Positions 56,901-64,000 of a stretch of 64,000 nucleotides of DNA are shown piece by piece. This stretch comes from Dromaius novaehollandiae. Lineage: Eukaryota > Chordata > Aves > Casuariiformes > Dromaiidae. The stretch spans positions 199,749,773 to 199,813,772 of the forward strand of contig NC_088098.1 of assembly GCF_036370855.1 (NCBI RefSeq), written 5' to 3'. Below the pieces are notes generated by a model that saw only the letters and a program-made list of their open reading frames with translations, searched no databases and was not told the DNA's origin. The translations under genes and the position numbers were made by a program. Numbering within the stretch: the stretch's first letter is position 1; each line of letters begins with the position of its first letter.

Positions 56901-59900
56901 TTTGAAACTGCATCTGCACTATCAACTCTTCTGCTTGGAGAGTACCACAAGAACCACCTCGTCAGTTCTTCTGTGTGGGTTGTGTAGATCTGTGCTTTAC
57001 TTTGGCATAGCTGAAAACCTTCACTTGCTGCTTCTGCAGAGACATAGCCTGGTAAATATTTCATAAGGGACTTCTTTGACTTGAATATGCTCTCCTCTAC
57101 TAACTTAACTCATTTTTCTCATCAGGATACCATCTACGATCTTTAACAGAAAGAAAATTTGTTTGGAACAGTCATCTACAGCTCACAGATGTAACAATAC
57201 GGTGCCAGACTACTTAAGATGGCATGGCCCAAAGAGAGTTCTTTAACAAAAGCTGCCATGGTTCAACATGATGTCAGGACTGATCCATTACTTCCCCCCC
57301 CCCCCCCCCATAAATGTCAAAGCACATAGCATTCCCTCTGAGTAACTCAACAGCCTCAAAATACCTGGCTTCTACTTTTCTAATAACTTGATCTGTGGGA
57401 AGGAAATACCTTCCAATTGGATCATCATATCCTTCAGTAACAATATAACACTGGTAGCTGTGAAAGGGCATTCTGGGGATCACACATCTTACAGCATTTA
57501 AGACATATTTTGCTTCTTGTTTCCCTTTGCCAGAGTTTTCCAATTCATCACTGAATAAGCCCTCAAAAGAAAGCCGCAAGAAAGCTGAAATTTCAGGTTA
57601 GAGTTTATCAGAGTGATGCATTGTACATTGCCAAAGGAAGTGGTCAGAAGCAAAAACAAACTTTTTATCACGGACAGTTGAAGCTGACAAGACACCAGAG
57701 GAAGCCCAAGCTATTTTATTATGGTAGGCTATCATTAGAGCTGCAGAGAGGGAGATAAAAGCTCTATGAAGCACAAACCTGAGAGTGTTTGTAACAGAGG
57801 ATATTCATTATGCCAGTTAGGAAACAGTGATATCCTACTGACATATATTAAAGATTATCTTTTTTCCGTAACTATATTCTACACCACTTGCCTATCCTTG
57901 ATAACATTATAAGAAGTTCTATTGCAAGGTAGTATGCAATTAGGAAATTGTAATTATGTCTTATAAATTTGTCATAAAGGGCTTCACTACTGTGTTCAAA
58001 CTTTTCTGTACAACATCCCAAATTCTGTACACTTGTTTTTAAAATGGTATCAGTATCTCCAAAAATAGACAGAGTTGATAATGTAAATAATAAAAAAACA
58101 TGTTAAAACAAACAGTCTCAACAGCTCTCCAGTTTAACAATAATAAAACCAAACATCAGCAACAAGAGGTTTAAGCCTCAGGCCTAATTGCATTTCCCTT
58201 TGTCTAGGGGAACACAACAGCTCAGCTAGGCAGGGCCAGGATACCAACTTTTCCTCGGTGTAGATCTCCATCTACTGGAGAGAGCTAGCAACTATAACAA
58301 AGTTCTAGCAATATTTCATATCACAGACTATTTTCGAAACCACCTTCTTCATGTTTCTAGCAACAACAGGAACTGTTATAGATTTAATGTAGTTTCTTAC
58401 TTTGCTGTGAAACATTTGTATGCAAGTACTTCTTGCAGTTCAGAACACTAGGTTTTACAGAATTCCCAGTATTTTCACAATGCTTTTATATAAACCTAAA
58501 TATTAATCAGCTCCAAACATTCAATAGTATACTTTAACGAACAATCTACTGCGCAGTAATGACTGGAAAAAATGTCTAAAATCTACAGTGCTTTAACTAG
58601 ATATACATCTTTCCCAGACATACTCAATTGCGAAGCCACTTAATTTTCTAAATTTCTTTTCCAACTTATACAATAGTCAACATGACAGTATTGCCAAAAC
58701 AGGTTGTATTCCACTTAGCTGAAACATCAGAATTGTTCCCACCGAATTTAGTTTCCAGAACCTTGTACTTGGAGAGACATAATTCCCAAAAGGTGTTAGT
58801 GTGCTACCAAGATGACAGTGTTCTTGCTGGTTTCATAGTTGACCTTTATTCATTTTACCACTTGAAAGAGACTTTGAAACACCACATAATTGAGCTGTTC
58901 CATAGCTTAAAGACCTTCACCTTCTATGAAGCAGGAAGTGGCCAGACATGAATCAATGTAACTGAAATTCATATTATAGAACTCTTACAGAGCCTGTGTT
59001 ATTTAAATATTGGCACTTAGTTCTATTGAAAAGACAAAATACAGGCAAAATAAGTCTGTGAGTAAAAAAGTTATGAAAATACTTCTTGTGAAACAGTTCT
59101 GTTGCCAGATTCCCGAAGACTGATTTGTTTTCCAAGATCCTCAAAGGAGATACACATTAAAAAAAACAAAAAACAAAAACTCAAAATCTTGAGGATTTCC
59201 TCAGGAAAAAAAGCTTGCACAGCCTATTCTCACTTGTCACTAGTATAACTACATGTACATAAAAACTCACAAAGGGCTTCAATCTTCTTGCTTTGGCTTT
59301 TGCAGTTATCTTATTACCAATATTTTATTTCATTTGGATATTGGTATTTTGGAATACTTCTCTATTGGCAAAACACTAGGACAGTTTAATTTCCAAAGCC
59401 CCAGGGATTAAACTCTTTTAACTAGTCAGTTCAGGTGACTCATGCCCCACATAGCATTTGAGTTTTGGACAAAAACAGGAAAACCACACTGTACTCCATG
59501 AAGTAATTAACCACCACCTTTAGCAGACTGACAGGCCAGTTCTAACACAATGGAAGTTTCAGCAGGCCACAGCATACATTTTCAAATATTTCCTTGAGGA
59601 AGACATATAAACTTGGAATGAAGGTGCACAGAAGTACTGAATCCAAAGATTTTTATGTGGGTACAAAGGTTTATGTGAGTGAGTGAGTAAAAAACCTCAA
59701 CTTTCAAGAATATGAGCAGAAGTATGGCATCATCTTCAGTATTCTGGCTAAGTAGGCACGAGCAGTCAAGGTATTTGTAGTTTATATATGCTTCCCACTA
59801 GTTGGTTTTAAGATAAACAAATAAGCGCGTTTGCAGAAATTTCAACACCCATTTAACTTCTGTCTGCTTTATTTAGGAGTCTTCTTTTAAATATATACAC

Positions 59901-62900
59901 CCAGCAGAAATTTGCCTGTATTTTCCCTCAAGAGTTCAATTGCTTCCAAAAAGCCAGCATCTTCTGTGACTGAATGCCTCAGGTATTCCTTCTCAAACAT
60001 AATACATAATACATTGTTGGTGAAAAGTAACTGCATGCTCAACAAAATAACCTATGTTGGTGCAGATTCTTCATGAACATTTTTCCAAAATCAAAAAAGC
60101 ACAGTCTCAATACCCAACAAGTTTATCTGGTACATCTACTGCTTTTTCTACTTTACAAACAGTTGGGTATGTGCTTCTGGAAAAAGGTCACGATACCAAG
60201 GACAATTAGGGGCATTTCAGTGCTTGGGGAAGGGGGAAAAGAAATCTATCACCTCTGATGATAGAACATTTATCTGTTGAACCTCTTCGAGTCCTTCTAA
60301 AGACCTGGGCCTCTCCTCCCCACATTGCAGACTGAAACACTGCCGAGAGGAGCCAGATTCCTGGATTCCAGTATTTCTGCAGCAATCCATAACAAACATT
60401 GGCTTCCCTTGAAAAACAGGGCCTAGCTCCTTTCTGCACAGCTTCTGTCCAATCAGCAGTTTATTTTCCATCAGGTAACACAGGTAGCTTTTCTCACATG
60501 CATCACAAAGTAGACCTCAGTTGTGGCTAGCAAATGTGTGCAATAATGCCATATTTACTCAAGTTACATTCTGTTTACAGTGCTTTTGATTCTTTCTCTG
60601 TTACTCAGTGGTTCAGATGGCCACAGTGAGCTGATATTCATTGTTAAACACTGTTTTAACATTAACATTTCATGTATTCCTCCTGATAAAGGTCATCTCC
60701 ACTCTAAAGCTGGCAGACCAACACATGCAAAGTTAGGACCCATACTAAGACTTCTGGAGATGGATTTCCCCCATTTAGTAATTGTATTCATGCAGGAGAG
60801 AACCTCCATTTTCTTTCCTTCCTCAATTTTTCCAACAGGAAATACAAATTCCAAGGAATCTGCGGAAATATTCATTCCAAGCCTCCTCATATGGAAATGT
60901 ATCTACAGAAGTAGTAATACTAGTTTGCATTATGAATGTTACTAATTTCGTTTTGACAGCTGCCAGGCTTTGAAACAGATCTTCAATTTCTTTTAAAACA
61001 AGGGAGTTGGAAGCGTCCACAGTAACATCAGAATATACTGTAATCTCCACATTGAAGGAAGTTTGCTCTTGCCTTTGAAGGTATTTCATGGAATTGTTTG
61101 TTTATTGAGCAGTGCAATGATATAATATAAAATTGGGCCTTGTTTCATCCTTTTTTCCTCTCTAGCTGTCACTTTGAAGTCCAGAACACAAGAAGAAAAT
61201 GAGGATGGCAGAGAAATCTAAGCCACCACATTCCACTCAAAAGCAAAAATCTTCCAAGCCAAGAGTTATTGGGGGGGAGAGGAATCTGCCTTGTATCACA
61301 CTTAACCTCCTTACCATGTTAACAAGATTTCGCTACAACTAAAAATTGGCAAGCCTGCTGTTTACTCTACTTGAAAGCAGAGAATTTTCAGCAAGGTTTA
61401 TCAAATGATAGTGAAAGCACTATTATTAAAATTACTTTAAAAATAAAAATATTCACTATATCCTCCAAATGATAGGTCGTCCAAACTAGTAGGTAAACAT
61501 CTAAGATCAGGATTGAATACCAGTATCAAAGGACAGCTCCCCAAAAGTAGAAAGGATAACACCTTATTAAGACTGTTATTTTGCTGGGTTTTTTTTAATA
61601 CTCAATCCTTTGCATGCTTTAATGCAACTTAACAGAAACCTATACCTATACACTTCCTTTTTAATTTGTTTTCTTTTTGAAAATCCAAATTATTAGTCAG
61701 GGAAATTACAATGACAGTAATCAACATATATCAACAGACAGCAAGCTATTGCTCAAATGCCCTTTGTAAGTTAATATAACTGGCATATTCAATTTTTAAA
61801 AGTCTAATCAAACAGAAAACTTCCTATTCCCTCAATTCAGTTAGTGCAGGTATAGGTACTGCTGCACAAATTTCAAAAAATAAGTTTATACATGTAATTT
61901 TTGTGTATATATATCCACACATACAGACTTAAGTGTTGCTCAGTCTTCCTTAACCTTCAGTAAACAGCAAAAAACTCAGAAGACCATAAGAGCAGCCGCT
62001 CCTCCTCCTCTTCCCCCCCCCGCCCCCCCCCCCCAAAAAAAAACCCAAACAAGCAAACAAAAATACTACAGGTACGTTCAGTAAGAGTAAAGGAACTTTT
62101 GTTTCAGCCTCAGGTGCATCAGAATGAGTTAGTACCTTAAATTTTAACATGACACACTAACACAGTAAGTCAGCTGCAGGAAAACTGCAATGAACAATAC
62201 CATAAAAAAAAAAAAGAAAAAAACCTAAACACATACATACCTTCACTACAAAATGGTCTTTTGATGCCAGAGAAATTCACCGTTTCATGCAGCGTTTTCT
62301 CCTCTTGGCAATATTCACAGTAGGTAACTATGCAGTGCAGTTTCTTATAATCATCAGAACAAGCTCTGCTGCAGAACTGATACACTTTGTTCTAAATGCA
62401 AAATTGCAAAGCATCACAAAGAGGGTTAAACATGAAATGTCAAGATTTGGAGAGTGCAACTTTAAATAACAGTTTGCTTTTAATACACAGCTTAAGCAAC
62501 GTAAACAGAAGGGCAAATACACAATAAGGAGAAAAATCAGTAGCGCTTGCTCAAGCTAACACTGAGTGCTACAAATACTCATCATCATGTCATAGGAAAA
62601 TGCTAAATAGAAAATATGCTAATCAATCTTAGCTCACCTTCTTGAGGTATTTTTTTCATTTTATAAAGAAGTGTAACAATGGTCTATAATATTTACAGTG
62701 ACAAAATAATTAGAGATGAAAACAGACTTTAAACTTACAGCTGAGACAAAAAAAAAATTTTCTTTAAATTCTATGGGTGCTTTTTTATTTTGCTATTTAT
62801 GAATAAAGACTTTTGCTTTTATCCATACCAAAGTTGAATGTTCTACAGAACCATCTAGATTTTATTAACTAAATTTTTAGTTTTAATACCTTCTAAAAAT

Positions 62901-63126
62901 AGCTATCTAGAAAAAAAATTAATGCAATTACAGATTTAAACTTTTGTAAACACTTCACCCTTCCTTCTCCTCTACGACAATTGCTAAAAATAAACCCAAG
63001 CCCCCTTACCTCCCATTCCAGTACTTCTGGCTTCGAACAAAAAGAACTTTTGCAATAACTGCATTTCAACTGAATATCACTAGGAGAGACAAACTGACCA
63101 TTTGTTGAAGACTGCACACTAAGAGC
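26754..63126 (-). CDS. ZMYM2: ZMYM2 (zinc finger MYM-type 2), C-terminal 754 residues, 16 exons
   Basis: Nuclear chromatin protein. From the known family: it joins LSD1-CoREST-HDAC repressor complexes, binds SUMO through its MYM fingers and helps silence germline genes and transposons. Seen here: joined exons 63010-63126, 62241-62391, 51942-52114, 45989-46154, 44996-45030, 43102-43231, 42815-42930, 41930-42101, 40171-40279, 38094-38188, 36731-36899, 35660-35811, 31210-31324, 29871-30122, 29369-29489 and 26754-26946. They read as MYM fingers, a Val-Pro linker, an acidic/basic region and a Crypton-derived C-terminal domain. The match to human ZMYM2 as I remember it is close along the whole length and better than to ZMYM3 or ZMYM4. 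Human ZMYM2 is about 1377 residues, so roughly the first 620 residues lie beyond 64000. Splice phases agree at every junction. Oddities: a one-base frameshift in the exon at 40171 and a GC donor at 51941-51940. The gene is otherwise intact. Confidence 0.96.
27085..27330 (+). mobile_element. Old CR1/L3-like fragment (tentative)
   Basis: It lies within the last ZMYM2 intron. The stretch GTGCTGGATCAGAGCCAAGG, then TAGTCCTGTGTCCTGGCTCC and GACAGCCGAGAGCAGGTGCC resembles an ancient CR1-related repeat of reptiles and birds that reads 'ggatcagaccaaggtccat...tagtccagtatcctgtctcc...gacagtggccag'. I identify it from memory of that repeat. Orientation and subfamily are uncertain. Confidence 0.45.
28604..28631. 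repeat. 28-bp perfect palindrome in ZMYM2 intron
   Basis: The sequence starting TTGTATATCATATG is identical to its own reverse complement over 28 bases with no spacer (centre at 28617/28618). It is AT-rich and includes an ATGCAT core. It lies in the last intron. Confidence 0.9.
29369..29489 (-). CDS. ZMYM2: ZMYM2 exon, Crypton-derived domain
   Basis: 121 nt. It encodes DKITTGKRKHEDDEPVFEQI, then ENTSDPARCPVKMFECYLSK. It holds a short basic/acidic loop (GKRKHEDDE) followed by the conserved CPVKMFECYLSK motif of the domain. The acceptor is TTTAAAG and the donor AAAG|GTAAGT. Confidence 0.96.
29871..30122 (-). CDS. ZMYM2: ZMYM2 exon, Crypton-derived domain (longest exon)
   Basis: 252 nt. It encodes SIFSRVEEDYLWRIKQLGSH, the segment LLNTLFYFNTKYFGLKTVEQ, then HLRLSFGTVFRQWKKNPL and ends SSLCRADNE. 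It forms the central helical part of the domain. The acceptor is TTGAAG and the donor GAAG|GTACTA. Confidence 0.96.
30123..31209 (-). other. ZMYM2: ZMYM2 intron, 1.1 kb
   Basis: GT-AG intron. I see no repeat or coding block in it. Confidence 0.85.
31210..31324 (-). CDS. ZMYM2: ZMYM2 exon, Crypton-derived domain
   Basis: 115 nt, phase 0 start. It encodes YLYGSNRKDNIFIDPIYQTF, then EQELNKILRSWQPSILPDG. Human has YLCG at the start; the rest agrees closely. The acceptor is TTTGTAG and the donor GATG|GTAATT. Confidence 0.96.
31325..35659 (-). other. ZMYM2: ZMYM2 intron, 4.3 kb
   Basis: AT-rich GT-AG intron. I see only short chance open frames and small local duplications (for example a 16-bp doublet near 35360-35390). 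Confidence 0.85.
35660..35811 (-). CDS. ZMYM2: ZMYM2 exon, Crypton-derived domain
   Basis: 152 nt ending in phase 0. It encodes KSVKLKEDLLSHTSAELSYG, then LAHFVNEIRRPNGENYAPDS and IYYLCLGIQE. This is the most conserved core of the domain and is almost identical to the human protein as I recall it. At the preceding junction the codon becomes Thr where human has Ser. The acceptor is TTTACAG and the donor GAG|GTTAGT. Confidence 0.96.
36731..36899 (-). CDS. ZMYM2: ZMYM2 exon, start of the Crypton-derived domain
   Basis: 169 nt, phase 0 start. It encodes GVKRKAVPEYQSHDDSSENS, then FPFKYTYGVNAWKHWVKSRH and an acidic helix ending EELKS. The FKYTYGVNAWKHWV motif marks the N-terminal part of DUF3504, the domain shared by ZMYM2/3/4 and QRICH1 and attributed to captured Crypton tyrosine recombinases. 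The acceptor is GGCAG and the donor TCAA|GTAAGT. Confidence 0.95.
38094..38188 (-). CDS. ZMYM2: ZMYM2 exon, acidic segment ending in a basic patch
   Basis: 95 nt. It encodes ATEELDTENEFLLPPVFGEE, then YEVQPRPRSKKK. The basic end joins GVKRKA of the next exon to form an NLS-like cluster (RPRSKKK-GVKRK). The acceptor is TTTCAG and the donor AAG|GTAATT. Confidence 0.94.
40171..40279 (-). CDS. ZMYM2: ZMYM2 exon with a one-base frameshift
   Basis: 109 nt where the flanking phases require 108. It starts (S)VIVES and must continue NLLNSEREAQASLPDVPYEP to DLDIEIDFPR, but the run TCAAAATCTG (plus-strand TTTT at 40260-40263) has one A too many. As written, the frame runs into TGA five codons after the run. 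The frame that reads the rest of the exon is closed upstream by TAG, so no other acceptor rescues it. The acceptor is TTTACAG and the donor AGAG|GTATTT. Either an assembly or read error in a homopolymer, or a real allele. Confidence 0.88.
40280..41929 (-). other. ZMYM2: ZMYM2 intron, 1.65 kb
   Basis: Holds the 41-bp tandem duplication near its 5' end. Its acceptor tract before 40279 is a strong T8-rich run. Nothing else recognised. Confidence 0.85.
41722..41803. repeat. Two-copy 41-bp tandem duplication
   Basis: Units 41722-41762 and 41763-41803 differ at three positions and share TCTAGAAAAT and TTAAATAATTAAGA. It sits in the ZMYM2 intron 40280-41929, about 125 bp from the exon donor. Confidence 0.9.
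41930..42101 (-). CDS. ZMYM2: ZMYM2 exon, acidic linker
   Basis: 172 nt, phase 0 start and phase 1 end. It opens VPVPVFLPTTLDSSEKI and continues with an acidic Ser-rich linker ending KTESSDVTS. The acceptor is ACATAG and the donor CCA|GTAAGT. This linker is less conserved with human than the fingers and the C-terminal domain, as expected for a disordered region. Confidence 0.94.
42815..42930 (-). CDS. ZMYM2: ZMYM2 exon, Val-Pro repeat segment
   Basis: 116 nt. It encodes EDDWKKECVPVPIPVPVYVP followed by VPMNMYSQNVPVPTTVPVP. The alternating Val-Pro (with Ile) runs suggest an extended, polyproline-like stretch between the zinc fingers and the C-terminal domain. The acceptor is TTAATAG and the donor CCT|GTAAGT, phase 0 at its end. 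The same alternation continues into the next exon. Confidence 0.94.
43102..43231 (-). CDS. ZMYM2: ZMYM2 exon, linker after the zinc fingers
   Basis: 130 nt, phase 0 start. It encodes GSAPPPSPTPNREMKNKAV, then a region with scattered Cys and Lys (LCKPLTMTKATYCKPHMQ) ending SCQT. It follows the fingers and precedes the Val-Pro segment. The acceptor is CTGTAG and the donor ACAG|GTAACT. The downstream intron is only 171 nt. Confidence 0.94.
43232..44995 (-). other. ZMYM2: ZMYM2 intron, 1.8 kb
   Basis: AT-rich GT-AG intron before the exon at 43231. No recognisable repeat or gene. Confidence 0.85.
44996..45030 (-). CDS. ZMYM2: ZMYM2 microexon (35 nt)
   Basis: A 35-nt exon that completes an Asp codon and encodes QGCQTTRTKIT. 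The acceptor is TTTTTAG and the donor ACG|GTATGT. The phases join the flanking exons exactly (two bases, then eleven codons), and the resulting residues match the human protein after the last MYM finger. Its length is not a multiple of three, so skipping it would break the frame. Confidence 0.9.
45989..46154 (-). CDS. ZMYM2: ZMYM2 exon, last MYM zinc finger
   Basis: 166 nt, phase 0 start. It encodes AARCDCCKSQGSLKEKVQW, then RGEMKHFCDQHCLLRFYC and QQNEPNLATQKGPENLQY. This is the most C-terminal MYM finger of the protein, with the CxxC pair and the FCDQHCL pair intact. It reads through from DWYYK of the previous exon without loss. The acceptor is ATTAAG with a weak pyrimidine tract, and the donor TATG|GTATGT. 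Confidence 0.96.
46155..51941 (-). other. ZMYM2: ZMYM2 GC-AG intron, 5.8 kb
   Basis: Begins GC and ends AG. It contains a pyrimidine-rich plus-strand stretch at about 48.1-48.7 kb. No exon or repeat that I can support. Confidence 0.8.
51938..51944 (-). promoter_or_regulatory. ZMYM2: GC 5' splice site of ZMYM2 intron
   Basis: AAG|GCAAGT on the minus strand. Apart from the C at +2 it matches the consensus at every other position (AAG before, AAGT after), the usual pattern of working GC-AG introns. The paired acceptor is ATTAAG at 46155. Confidence 0.85.
51942..52114 (-). CDS. ZMYM2: ZMYM2 exon, MYM zinc fingers; GC donor
   Basis: 173 nt, entering after one codon base and ending in phase 0. 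It encodes GCKLLYKQDFARRLGL, then CVTCNYCSQLC and a finger end DFCSEECCKKFQDWYYK. The acceptor TTTCCAG is normal. The donor reads AAG|GCAAGT, so the intron begins with GC. The next GT, four bases on, would shift the frame against the following exon, so the GC site is the one that fits. Confidence 0.95.
54630..55100 (-). pseudogene. Coding-like relic C, unassigned, two internal stops
   Basis: One minus-strand frame of about 155 codons with only two stops (TAG near 55012, TGA near 54730). Pieces: VLTRPSGQIVTCISDVTAE, VVSCWSLAVFIFMTPSPQV, GQLGWPNPQDSGVAIEK, PSVKAHCLVTTTSMK and, after the TGA, LNELRICFAKGEYLFPYFE. The composition (Pro, Gly, Val, Ala) is unlike translated AT-rich intron. No family recognised. 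It could be an old exon cluster, a transposon remnant, or noise. Confidence 0.22.
55145..55185. repeat. Possible very short CR1-like remnant
   Basis: GGTCATTTGGTTCAACCTAC resembles the CR1 3' block 'ggtcatctagtccaacct', but the similarity is confined to about 20 bases. Weak call; it sits next to the coding-like stretch at 54.6-55.1 kb. Confidence 0.15.
57274..57735 (-). pseudogene. Coding-like relic B, unassigned, one internal stop
   Basis: A minus-strand frame of about 154 codons from an ATG at 57733-57735, broken only by TAA within CTC-TAA-CCT near 57600. Recognisable pieces are DKKFVFASDHFLWQCTMHH, AKYVLNAVRCVIPRMPFHS, TEGYDDPIGRYFLPTDQ and ARYFEAVELLRGN. The C16 run at 57294-57309 falls inside its last codons, turning the end into a Gly run. 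The piece YFEAVELLRGN resembles FLEAIELLREN near the end of relic A, which may be chance or may mean the two are related. No family recognised. Confidence 0.3.
57294..57309 (+). repeat. C16 homopolymer
   Basis: Sixteen C in a row in the large ZMYM2 intron, inside relic B. The length is probably unstable or misread. Confidence 0.95.
59868..61089 (-). pseudogene. Coding-like relic A, unassigned family, in ZMYM2 intron
   Basis: It runs in the same direction as ZMYM2, within the intron 52115-62240. Frame 1 from 61089 is open for 88 codons and includes EITVYSDVTVDASNS and FPYEEAWNEYF. A one-base slip near 60870-60890 leads into frame 2 (SADSLEFVFPVGKIEEGKK, GLPALEWR) with an internal TGA. A third frame from about 60536 to 59889 reads CDACEKSYLCYLMENK, then EVQQINVLSSEVIDFF, and after several internal stops IMFEKEYLRHSVTEDAG, FLEAIELLREN and a final TAA at 59887-59889. 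AATAAA (59868-59873) follows within 14-20 nt. The amino-acid make-up is less Lys/Asn/Phe-rich than expected from AT-rich intron. I do not recognise the protein. A chance run of open frames is possible. Confidence 0.3.
62013..62034 (+). repeat. C9-G-C12 run followed by A-rich tract
   Basis: A C-rich run broken by one G, followed by about nine A, in the intron 52115-62240 close to the exon at 62241. Confidence 0.9.
62241..62391 (-). CDS. ZMYM2: ZMYM2 exon, MYM zinc fingers
   Basis: 151 nt starting in phase 0 and ending after the first base of a Gly codon. It encodes NKVYQFCSRACSDDYKKLHC, then a CEYC pair and the segment ending KRPFCSEG. The paired cysteines of the MYM/TRASH fold with an aromatic-Cys-Ser motif are all present. 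The acceptor is ATTTAG and the donor GAAG|GTATGT. Confidence 0.96.
63010..63126 (-). CDS. ZMYM2: ZMYM2 exon, start of an MYM zinc finger
   Basis: 39 codons, phase 0 at both ends, first ZMYM2 exon in this window. It starts ALSVQSSTNGQFVSPSD and runs into the Cys pairs of an MYM finger, CSYCKSSFCSKPEVLEWE. The acceptor is TTTTTCAG and the donor GAG|GTAAGG. The upstream sequence to 64000 shows no further ZMYM2 exon. Confidence 0.95.
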
Positions 63127-64000
63127 CTGAAAAACATGAATATATATATATACATACACACATCACTAAAAATGGAAGTTACTTCTAAAATGTGTTTTTC
63201 AATTAAACCTATGCCATTTGATAATTTGGAAGCTTGTAAGTATAGAACTCAGGAGCATTTCGTAGCAAAAGCACAGCAGATTAGTCTTTTCCCTTTGCTT
63301 TCACCTTAATTATTTTAGTTCATATTTCTTTTACCTTACCTTTCTAATGTCCATTCTTTGAGAGTACAACATATAAATGCCCCAAATACATACCCCAAAT
63401 TGAACATCTGTTAATCACAAGACACATGTTTTTAGATAAATACAATTCACAGTTTCCCTTATTTTGGTCACACAGATTCAAAGACCTACAAACAGTTATT
63501 TTCAAATACCAATTCCACCACAGCAGATCATCATCTTACCGAAGCCTGAGCAGAGATGGGCTTTGCATCCTGTCTTAAAGACCAAATTTACTCCTAGCAT
63601 ATCACTTGAAAAAAAATCCTAAAATAAAAGACCTTCAGTGAGAAATCCTGCATCTAGTCACATTAAGATTAAGAGAAAGGTACCCAACACTCCTAACTGT
63701 TCTCAATCACCATGGCAGAAAGATGCTGCCGCTCAGATAGCCAGGCCCTAAGCCAAACTTAAGGGTTTTCAGATCAAGGAAAGTATTATAGATTTCATAT
63801 ATAGGTATGAGGATTTAATTCTGAAACCAACTAATTCACTTCATAAAGCACTTCTGCAGCAACCCTTTAATAGATAGAGAACTCAATTTTATGCTGTCTG
63901 CAGCCTTCCAGCAGGTCTTACATATACTTCCAAGACAACCTTTGCATGTCCCTTGATCAATCCATAACTATTAGTATATTACCAAAACTATGTTCAAGAC
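63127..64000 (-). other. ZMYM2: ZMYM2 intron, partial
   Basis: Sequence upstream of the first exon seen. I found no further ZMYM2 coding block, so the next exon lies outside the window. Confidence 0.8.

Larger units (their letters stand above)
52115..62240 (-). other. ZMYM2: Largest ZMYM2 intron in the window, 10.1 kb
   Basis: GT-AG intron splitting two zinc-finger exons. It holds coding-like relics A, B and C, all on the minus strand, plus the C16 and C9-G-C12 runs. The rest is AT-rich and unassigned. Confidence 0.85.

Noticed and set aside
1..64000. CRISPR arrays, bacterial operons, phage genes, rRNA or tRNA genes
   Set aside because: None seen. The sequence is a vertebrate spliced-gene region with no regular spaced repeats and no recognised tRNA or rRNA.

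Overview
The window looks like a stretch of a bird (at least sauropsid) nuclear genome. A CR1 LINE 3' fragment at about 6.3-6.8 kb carries the typical avian CR1 3' sequence. Interspersed repeats are otherwise sparse, simple repeats are common, and the only gene I can prove is a spliced vertebrate gene with short exons and introns of 0.2-10 kb.

That gene is ZMYM2 on the minus strand. It is incomplete: the 16 last coding exons lie between 63126 and 26754 and encode about 754 residues, from within the MYM zinc-finger array to the stop codon. In transcript order they give the last MYM-type zinc fingers (63126-45989), a 35-nt microexon (45030-44996), a linker with a striking Val-Pro alternation (43231-41930), an acidic segment followed by a basic NLS-like patch (40279-36880), and the C-terminal Crypton-derived domain (DUF3504) ending in Glu-Leu-Asp-Glu-Asp-Ile-Asp. 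The splice phases I derived fit from exon to exon. There are two exceptions to a textbook structure. The exon at 40171-40279 has one extra base in an A4/T4 run that breaks the frame. The intron after the exon at 51942-52114 starts with GC instead of GT.

Layout: 1-6.3 kb has no supported gene; about 6.32-6.77 kb is a CR1 fragment; 6.8-25.9 kb is intergenic with simple repeats (G-run array, GATA/GATC array, C13-CA, long TG/TA tract) and no supported gene; about 26.0-26.75 kb is the presumed ZMYM2 3' UTR with three AATAAA signals; 26.75-63.13 kb is the ZMYM2 coding part; 63.13-64.0 kb is intron. GJA3, the neighbour expected beyond the ZMYM2 3' end from mammalian synteny, has no connexin-sized reading frame here.

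The 10.1-kb intron 52115-62240 holds three minus-strand stretches that look like decayed coding sequence (59.9-61.1, 57.3-57.7 and 54.6-55.1 kb). I cannot assign them to a family. They are the best place to look for something undescribed, but open frames of about 90 codons do occur by chance in a window this size.
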